The notes beneath the pieces were generated by a model that made no database searches, had not been told where the DNA came from, and worked only from the letters and a program-made list of their open reading frames with translations. The position numbers and the translations under genes are program-made. From Streptomyces spinosus (GTDB taxonomy: Bacteria > Actinomycetota > Actinomycetes > Streptomycetales > Streptomycetaceae), in contig NZ_JAINRC010000002.1 in NCBI RefSeq assembly GCF_020400655.1, forward strand, positions 186,001 to 250,000: a stretch of 64,000 bases of DNA. The letters are read 5' to 3'. Below, piece by piece: positions 55,058 to 61,295 of the stretch; the stretch's first letter is position 1; each line of letters opens with the position of its first letter.

Positions 55058-55402
55058 ATGACATCGGACAACCCCCTGAATGATCGACTGGACGACGACG
55101 ACTACCCCGCTTACACGATGGGCCGGGCGGCGGAGATGCTCGGCACCACCCCGGCCTTCCTCCGCGCCATCGGCGAGGCTCGTCTGATCACTCCGCTCCG
55201 CTCGGAGGGAGGACACCGCCGGTACTCCCGCTACCAACTGCGGATCGCGGCGCGCGCCCGCGAGCTCGTCGACAAGGGGACCCCGATCGAGGCCGCGTGC
55301 CGCATCGTCATCCTCGAGGACCAGCTCGAGGAGGCGCAGCGCATCAACGCCGAGTACCGTCGTGCGGCAGGCCGGTCGGCGGGCAGCTCCGGCTCCGCCT
55401 GA
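55058..55402 (+). CDS. MerR-family regulator of the gas-vesicle locus
   Basis: 114 residues from the ATG at 55058 with GCGAGGTGAC upstream. The winged-helix part reads YTMGRAAEMLGTTPAFLRAIGEARLITPLRSEGGHRRYSRYQL (positions about 16-58), and a coiled coil follows (VILEDQLEEAQRINAEYRR). MerR-like genes of this type accompany gvp clusters in Streptomyces, to my knowledge. No metal or effector domain is present. Probably controls gvpA-gvpF 246 bases downstream. Confidence 0.85.
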   Translation: MTSDNPLNDRLDDDDYPAYTMGRAAEMLGTTPAFLRAIGEARLITPLRSEGGHRRYSRYQLRIAARARELVDKGTPIEAACRIVILEDQLEEAQRINAEYRRAAGRSAGSSGSA

Positions 55403-55504
55403 ACACGCGGGCGCGTTCCGGGTCCGCTGCTGCCGGACGACACCGCCCCGGCCCCTTGGAGGCGCCCCCGCCGAAAGCGCCGGCACTCGCCGGGCGCTGC
55501 CCGT

Positions 55505-55578
55505 CCTCGTCACCCGCTCCCTGAAGAAGGCCCAGGTCACCGAACCGGGCCTGGCGCTGTCCCGGGTGATCACTCGCC
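55505..55578 (+). repeat. Attachment-site copy 3 (short tRNA-Gly end plus flanking homology)
   Basis: CTCGTCACCCGCTCC (55506-55520) equals 52892-52906. After it come a hairpin-forming GGCCCAGGTCACCGAACCGGGCC (55529-55551, cited for position) and GGTGATCACTCGCC (55565-55578), which also occurs at 52952-52965 at the same relative place. So about 70 bases of the copy 2 flank recur here with substitutions: a third, older junction. Confidence 0.7.
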
Positions 55579-55648
55579 GCGGCGTTTGGTCGTGAGTGTG
55601 GCGGCTACTCGCTCGGCAGCCTGCTCGGACAGCGAGGAGTTGGTCGAG

Positions 55649-56047
55649 ATGACGATGGTGACACAGGGGGGTGGCGGAGGCGGTTCCAGCGGCCTGTACG
55701 ACGTGCTGGAACTCGTCCTGGACCGCGGGCTGGTGATCGACGCGTTCGTGCGCGTCTCCCTGGTCGGTATCGAGATACTCAAGATCGACGTACGCGTCGT
55801 GGTCGCGAGCGTCGACACCTACCTCCGCTTCGCCGAGGCCTGCAACCGCCTCGACCTCGAAGCGGGACCCCGCAAGCCGGCCGGACTCACGGAACTCACC
55901 GGGAAGATGATGGAGTCCGGTGCCCGCGGCAAGACCAAGGGAGCCCTGTCCGGTGCCGCGGAGACCATTTCGGACGCTTTCAAGCAGGCACGCGAAGAGG
56001 GCCAGGAGCGCCAGGGCGAGCGGGCCGCGCGCAGGAGGGGGGAATAG
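55649..56047 (+). CDS. gvpA: Gas vesicle structural protein GvpA
   Basis: 132 residues. GvpA proteins assemble the ribbed wall of gas vesicles. The core reads LYDVLELVLDRGLVIDAFVRV, then VGIEILKIDVRVVVASVDTYLRF (residues about 15-60, quoted in parts), followed by a Streptomyces-type tail (TISDAFKQAREEGQERQG). I chose the ATG at 55649, ten bases after GAGGAG. It is three bases upstream of gvpF. Other partners found in full clusters (gvpO, G, J, L, S, K) are not in the window. Confidence 0.92.
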   Translation: MTMVTQGGGGGGSSGLYDVLELVLDRGLVIDAFVRVSLVGIEILKIDVRVVVASVDTYLRFAEACNRLDLEAGPRKPAGLTELTGKMMESGARGKTKGALSGAAETISDAFKQAREEGQERQGERAARRRGE

Positions 56048-56050
56048 CAG

Positions 56051-56839
56051 ATGAGCACCTACGTCTACGGGATCGTCCGCGCCTCCCATCCCCCGCTCCC
56101 CCAGGACCTGGAAGGCATCGGAGCGCCCCCGCGGCCGGTACGCGTACTGCGCCAGGGCGAGCTGGCCGCGATCGTCAGCGACGCCCCCGAGGAGTTGCGC
56201 CCCAAACGCCGTGACCTGCTCGCCCACCAGCGGGTACTCGACGAGGCCGGGGCCGATGGCGTGGTGCTGCCCATGCGGTTCGGCAGCGCCTCCCCGGACG
56301 ACGACACGGTGACCGCGGTGCTCGCCGAGCGCGCGGACCGGTTCCTGGAGCGGCTGCAGGCACTGGACGGCACGGCGGAGTACAACATCAAGGCCAACCA
56401 CGACGAGGAGGCCGTGCTCCGCCTGATCATGGCCGACCATGACGACATCCGGTCGCTGGCACAGGCGAACCGCGAGGCCGGCGGCGGCACGCAGGAGGAC
56501 AGGATGCGGCTCGGGGAGATGGTCGCCGCCGCCGTCCAGGAACGCGAGGCGACCGACGCCGAGCTGCTCCGCCAGGCGCTCGCTCCCGAGGCCGAGGACG
56601 TCAGCGCCGGCCCGCCGAGCAGTGGCTGGCTGGCCAACCTCTCCTTCTTGGTGGACCGCGCCTCGGCGGAGCGGTTCCTGACGGCGGTCGACACGTTCAG
56701 CCAGGAGCACCCCCACCTGGAGCTGCGCGTCAGCGGCCCGCTGCCGCCCTACAGTTTCGTCGAGTCCCCCTCGTCGCAGCAGGCCGGCGGCGGCGACACG
56801 GAAGCCTTCGGGAACGCCGCCGCACAGCCGGCCGGCTGA
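56051..56839 (+). CDS. gvpF: Gas vesicle protein GvpF/GvpL
   Basis: 262 residues. The start STYVYGIVRASHPPLP, then VRVLRQGELAAIVSDAP, VVLPMRFGSASPDDDTV and the late LSFLVDRASAERFLTAV with LRVSGPLPPYSFVE are the GvpF/L signature. GvpF helps nucleate GvpA assembly. Directly after gvpA and probably translated from the same message. The C-terminal tail beyond PPYSFVE is Gly/Gln-rich. Confidence 0.94.
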   Translation: MSTYVYGIVRASHPPLPQDLEGIGAPPRPVRVLRQGELAAIVSDAPEELRPKRRDLLAHQRVLDEAGADGVVLPMRFGSASPDDDTVTAVLAERADRFLERLQALDGTAEYNIKANHDEEAVLRLIMADHDDIRSLAQANREAGGGTQEDRMRLGEMVAAAVQEREATDAELLRQALAPEAEDVSAGPPSSGWLANLSFLVDRASAERFLTAVDTFSQEHPHLELRVSGPLPPYSFVESPSSQQAGGGDTEAFGNAAAQPAG

Positions 56840-56893
56840 GGGACCACCGCCGGTACGGACCCGTGGGGTTCGGGTCCGTACCGGCAGCCGGGG

Positions 56894-57300
56894 CTACTTG
56901 GTGAAGGTGAAGTACCTCCAGGCGCCGTGCGCCGTGGAGTTGACGGTGTCGCCGGAGGAGCCGTCGACGTACGACGAGCGCATGCGGGCGCGGATGCCGG
57001 ACTCGCCCGGTGCCTCCAGGCTGACGGCGGACTTGCCGCCGGTGCCCAGGACCAAGTGTTCGGAGCCCGCATCGCGCCAGGTGGTGTGTCCGTGAGGAGA
57101 AGCTGCCGTCCGCCTTCGTCCTGACGACTGCCGGCGCCCTGCCCTTCGGCGACCCGACGACCGTACGTGCCACCGTCAGGCCGGTGCCGGCGGCGAGGGG
57201 CGTACTCGAGGTCGACTTGCCGGTGGCGGTGAGCTTCTGGCCCGCTCCGACTTCGCCGGGGGGCGGCACCTTGAGGGCGGCAGTTCCCGGTGGGGCGGTC
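56894..57300 (-). pseudogene. Remnant of a secreted Ig-like/beta-sandwich protein
   Basis: On the minus strand, PPGEVGAGQKLTATGK and AAGTGLTVARTVVGSPKG occur in one frame. After a shift, GKSAVSLEAPGESGIRARMR and GAWRYFTFTK then run to a stop at 56894. This is the look of a C-terminal adhesive or Ig-like domain broken by a frameshift. No start is recognisable above about 57300. It lies just after gvpF and points toward it. Confidence 0.6.
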
Positions 57301-57509
57301 GGTCATGGCGCGCACACCCACCGTCCGCGTGAGGCGGGCGGCACACCGGCGACCGCCGCCTTGTGGAATCTGCGCAGGAGCCCCACACAGGCTGCACACA
57401 GCCTTTCGAAGGGGTCGTTACCGTTGCTGATCGCTCGACCCTCTGTACGAGCGTGACCAGGCCGTGGCCCGGGCGGGCCGACGGCGCAGTCAACCGAGGA
57501 AGACCGCAG

Positions 57510-58373
57510 ATGGACTACTGCTCCACGTGTCGTCGGCATCTCAATGGCGCCCTGGTCTGCCCCGGGTGCGGTGCGTACGCCCCGGACATCGCGCCGCCGC
57601 TCCTCACCGACCGCGCCGGCGCCGGCCGGTCCGCCGAGTCGACGGCCGCGGAGGTGTCCGTCCCCTTCGACGGTGAGCCCGGACCGGAGCACGACACGGG
57701 GTCCGCAGCCGGTCCGTCCGTCGACGCCGCGCAGGTGTCGTCCGCGCGGCCGGGCAGGGCGGCCCGCCGTCGCCAGCTCGCCCGGCTGAAGAAGCACCAG
57801 CGGCGGGCCATGGTCGCCACCGCCTTCGCGCTCGTCGGCGGCGGTCTGTCGCTCGCCACGCTGGACCGGCACACCACCGGCCAGGCGCAGGCGGCCACCG
57901 CACCGGACGACCGGAGCATGGGCGCCGCGAGGGAGCGCGTGGAGGCGGAGCCCCCTCGGCAGGCCTCCCAGGTCCCCCGGGCCCCGCGTGCGTCACAGGC
58001 GCCGCAGGCTCCGGAGCGGCGCGCGCCCCACACCGCACCCGAGCGCCACGCGCCGATCGGCGTCACCCCTCGGCGTCAGACTCTCCCTGCCACGCCCGGC
58101 ACCGCGGCGCCGGTGACCCGGGCGGACTCCGTTCCCCCTCACCACCCGACCGTCGTGCCGCCTCCGCAGCAGCAGACCAGCGGGTCCGCGTCCTCCGGCG
58201 GTACGGCGGGCACGAACGGACCGGCCCCGGGCCACGACGACACGGCGACCCCACCGGCCCCGGCCCCGGCCCCGACGACCGGCGGCACGGACACCGGCAC
58301 CTCCGGGACCGCGCCCGCCCCCGCGGCGACGTCTCCCACCCAGCTCTGCCTGCTGGGTCTCTGCCTCGGTTGA
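57510..58373 (+). CDS. SCO2400-like zinc-ribbon membrane protein
   Basis: 287 residues from the ATG at 57510 with GAGGAAG upstream. The N-terminal ribbon has two CxxC pairs: MDYCSTCRRHLNGALVCPGCGAY (residues 1-23, quoted for position). A basic stretch RRRQLARLKKHQRRA precedes a single hydrophobic helix (about 110-130). Then a 150-residue Pro/Ala/Thr-rich extracellular-type tail ends CLLGLCLG. This pattern matches what I recall as the SCO2400 family of Streptomyces, of unknown function. Confidence 0.8.
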   Translation: MDYCSTCRRHLNGALVCPGCGAYAPDIAPPLLTDRAGAGRSAESTAAEVSVPFDGEPGPEHDTGSAAGPSVDAAQVSSARPGRAARRRQLARLKKHQRRAMVATAFALVGGGLSLATLDRHTTGQAQAATAPDDRSMGAARERVEAEPPRQASQVPRAPRASQAPQAPERRAPHTAPERHAPIGVTPRRQTLPATPGTAAPVTRADSVPPHHPTVVPPPQQQTSGSASSGGTAGTNGPAPGHDDTATPPAPAPAPTTGGTDTGTSGTAPAPAATSPTQLCLLGLCLG

Positions 58374-58565
58374 CGCGCCGTCAGACCTCCTGTGTGCGAC
58401 GGATTCACCATGGCCGTGAAGCGGCGCGCGGCTCCGGGCGCCTAGGCCATTCGGCTCCGAGGTGGTGTAGGGAGCGGGAACATCCGGAACGCTCCGGCAT
58501 GGTGGCACTCGCCGGTGATCCGCGGGCGCTCACCGTCACGGGAGCGAAGGAACCGGAGCCGGAGC

Positions 58566-60224
58566 ATGAAACATCGCATGGTCGCGCTCGCCCTGCTGAG
58601 CGCGCTGGCCACGGCCGCCTCGGCCACGGCCCCCTCGGCCACGTCCGCATCGGCCGTCACGACCGCCTCCGTCTCGGTGGCGTCCGGCGGCCCGGCCCCC
58701 GCACAGGTCACGTCCCCCGGTACGGGCCCGCGGCCTCCCGGACCCCTGCAACCGCCGAGGCCCCCGCGTCCTCCACGGCCGACGCCTCCCACGTCTCCGC
58801 CGGGCGCGGCCGACGGTGAGGCCTGGGCGTGGACGCAGCTCACCGGCCGCGGGACCCAGATCCGTTACGTGTCCACCGACACCAGCCGGCAGTGCCCCTC
58901 GGTCCGCTACACCCTGGGGACGGCCGGGGACACGCACCAGATGCACCGGGTGAGTACCCCGATGGGGGCGCAGTTCCCCACCACCGTCTGCGAGCTGGGA
59001 GTGCCGCTCACGGCGTCCGGCGCACGGCTGGAGCAGGTGCCCGCGGCCGTGCTGCACCCCGGTGACCGCCGGCTCCCCCTGCCCGGCTGGACGTCGGTGA
59101 CACGCCCCGAGAGGATCGCGGTCATCGGTGACACCGGCTGCTCGGTCCCGAAGACCGGCACGGTTCAGAACTGCGCGAACCACCAGACCGGCTGGCCGTT
59201 CCCGACGATCGCGGACAGCGCCGCCACCGTGACCCGGCCCGACCTCGTCATCCACGTCGGTGACTACCTCTACCGGGATGACCCGGACCGGGAGAACGAC
59301 AAGCAGCGGAATCCGGGCTGCACGACAACCGCCGACGCGGCGAGCTGGGCCTGTGTCGTCGCCGACTTCTTCCGGCCCGCGGAGACGCTGCTGGCCGGCG
59401 CGCCGGTCGCGCTGACCCGCGGCAACCACGAGGACTGCAACGCGAGTTTCCACGGTGGCGCGGGCGGCGCGTGGTTCCGCTACCTCGCCGACGAGCTGCG
59501 CGACGACGGGTCGTGCGACCGGTTCACCGACCCCGTGGCGATCCGCGCGGGCCTGCTGAACCTCGTCTCCCTGGACTCCTCGTCCGCCGACCCCGCGGAC
59601 AACGGGAGCACGGCGGACAAGGCCGTCTTCACCAGGCAGTTCGACCAGGTGAACCAGTACGCCCAGCGACGTCCCGGCGAGGACTTCTTCCTGTTCACGC
59701 ACAAGCCGCTGTGGATGGTGAAGGCGGCGGGGCACACGACCGGTGACGTGACCTGGCTGACCAGGGTCCTCGGCGACGCGGTCGCCGACACGGCACTGCA
59801 CCGGCTGGCGCGCAACGTACGGCTGGTGCTCTCGGGGCACGTGCACCTGTACCAGATGGTCGATTTCGACACGGTCCGCCCGCCGCAGCTGACCGTGGGC
59901 TCGTCGGGCGGACCACTGGACAACGGCCCGGACGACCTCCTGGTCCTCGGCCAGCCGGTCGGCACCCCGCCGCAGGCCGTCCACCAGTCGATCACCCAGA
60001 CGGTGGGCCCCACGGGAGGCACGGGCATCGCCGGGTACGCGGACCTCGGCCACGGCTCCGCCGGCACCACGTGGGTGCTCACCTTCCGCACCACCGACGG
60101 GCGCGTGCTCGGCCCCACCTGCCGGCTCGACACCAGCGCGGCCGACAAGTCGTTCCTGTGCCCGCCGGGCACGCCGACCGGGCCGGGAGGCGACCGGCCC
60201 GGCGGATACGGGGCGGCGCGATGA
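58566..60224 (+). CDS. Secreted metallophosphoesterase
   Basis: 552 residues. Signal peptide (MKHRMVALALLSALATAASATA), a Pro-rich linker (PPRPPRPPRPTPPTSPP region, about 60-80), then a calcineurin-like phosphoesterase domain. The metal-site motifs run in order: IAVIGDTGC, VIHVGDYLYR, RGNHED, FTHKPLW and SGHVHLYQ. It should hydrolyse a phosphate ester outside the cell using two metal ions. The start ATG at 58566 is preceded by GGAGCCGGAG. Its stop overlaps the next start (ATGA), so the secreted partner is made with it. Confidence 0.92.
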   Translation: MKHRMVALALLSALATAASATAPSATSASAVTTASVSVASGGPAPAQVTSPGTGPRPPGPLQPPRPPRPPRPTPPTSPPGAADGEAWAWTQLTGRGTQIRYVSTDTSRQCPSVRYTLGTAGDTHQMHRVSTPMGAQFPTTVCELGVPLTASGARLEQVPAAVLHPGDRRLPLPGWTSVTRPERIAVIGDTGCSVPKTGTVQNCANHQTGWPFPTIADSAATVTRPDLVIHVGDYLYRDDPDRENDKQRNPGCTTTADAASWACVVADFFRPAETLLAGAPVALTRGNHEDCNASFHGGAGGAWFRYLADELRDDGSCDRFTDPVAIRAGLLNLVSLDSSSADPADNGSTADKAVFTRQFDQVNQYAQRRPGEDFFLFTHKPLWMVKAAGHTTGDVTWLTRVLGDAVADTALHRLARNVRLVLSGHVHLYQMVDFDTVRPPQLTVGSSGGPLDNGPDDLLVLGQPVGTPPQAVHQSITQTVGPTGGTGIAGYADLGHGSAGTTWVLTFRTTDGRVLGPTCRLDTSAADKSFLCPPGTPTGPGGDRPGGYGAAR

Positions 60225-61240
60225 GCCACCGGTCCCGGCGCGGCGGACACCGCGCGCGGCCGCTGGCCGTCCTCGCCGCCTGTCTCCTCGTCCTGGCCGG
60301 TGCCCCGGGCGCGTTCGCGCACGCCCGCGGTCACGCGACGGTCTCCGGGAGGCGCTGTATCGCCACGCCCGCCGAGTACCGGGCCGCGTGGAACGCGCGC
60401 CAGGTCCGGTGCGTGTCACCCGCCCTGTTCGCCACCACGCACACGCGCGGGGACACCTCGCTCTACCCCCGCGGCTTCTGGTACGCGTGGGCCGGGTCCG
60501 ACACCAACCTCGAACGGTACCTGGAGTTGCGCAAGCGGTACGGGGGCCGGCCGCCGAAGGTGGGCATCGGGGTCCTGTCGTACGTCGGGTATCCGGGGCT
60601 GGACACCTGGTCCGTCCCGACGGACCTGGCCGTCTACACCCTCCCGCCGGGCGTCCGGGCGCTGGTGCCGAGCTTCGAGACGTGGTTCCGCGTGCTCGAC
60701 GAACGGTTCGGCCACACGTCCGCGTACCCGCTCGCCGCGCAGCGGGACCTCGTCGTCGCCTATTCACGGCTCCGCGGGGACAAGGACGTCGTGGGCGCGT
60801 TCCAGCAGGTGACCGGCTGCCGCCGCACCGAGTTGCTCGCAGGCGCGGCGCCGTCGGCGGCCATCGGCTGCAACCGCTCCTTCCTCGGCGCGCTGGCGGC
60901 CGCCGGCCCGTCCCCGTACGAAGGCGGCGACTCGAAGGCGTGCTTCGCGAACTTCCAGTCGCGGTACCGGGGTTCCCGGGACGCCGCCGCGCTGAGGGGC
61001 GCGTTGTACCAGTGCCAGGACGCGGGCTTCCTCAACACGGGCGTCGGGCTCGGCTACAACACGTACGCCAACCCGTTCGTGTGCGAGCCGGCCGCCCGGC
61101 AGTCCGTACGGGAGAGGTACACCGGCAGGGAGTTCATCCTCCCGAACACACGTCTGTCGGCTCTGCCGGAGCACGTCGACATCCCGCTGGACCTCGGGAC
61201 ACCTTCCCGGCGCGGGTTCCTCCACGCCGGTTACTGCTGA
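60221..61240 (+). CDS. Secreted protein of unknown function, coupled to the metallophosphoesterase
   Basis: 339 residues with a signal peptide (basic RSRRGGHRAR then PLAVLAACLLVLAGAPGAFA). The mature part has about nine cysteines (for example RRCIATP, QVRCVSP, TGCRRTE, IGCNRSF, KACFANF, YQCQDAG) and ends in HAGYC, suggesting several disulfides. No catalytic motif is recognisable. The ATGA overlap with the phosphoesterase gene suggests joint function, perhaps as a cell-wall or extracellular complex. Confidence 0.8.
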   Translation: MSHRSRRGGHRARPLAVLAACLLVLAGAPGAFAHARGHATVSGRRCIATPAEYRAAWNARQVRCVSPALFATTHTRGDTSLYPRGFWYAWAGSDTNLERYLELRKRYGGRPPKVGIGVLSYVGYPGLDTWSVPTDLAVYTLPPGVRALVPSFETWFRVLDERFGHTSAYPLAAQRDLVVAYSRLRGDKDVVGAFQQVTGCRRTELLAGAAPSAAIGCNRSFLGALAAAGPSPYEGGDSKACFANFQSRYRGSRDAAALRGALYQCQDAGFLNTGVGLGYNTYANPFVCEPAARQSVRERYTGREFILPNTRLSALPEHVDIPLDLGTPSRRGFLHAGYC

Positions 61241-61272
61241 GCGCCCCGGGCCGACCGGGCCCGCGGGCGCTC
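61239..61272. terminator. Bidirectional terminator between convergent genes
   Basis: GAGCGCCCCGGGCC pairs imperfectly with GGGCCCGCGGGCGCTC between the convergent secreted-protein gene and the FG-GAP gene. Confidence 0.6.
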
Positions 61273-61295
61273 CGCCGCCGTCGTGGGCCCGGACG

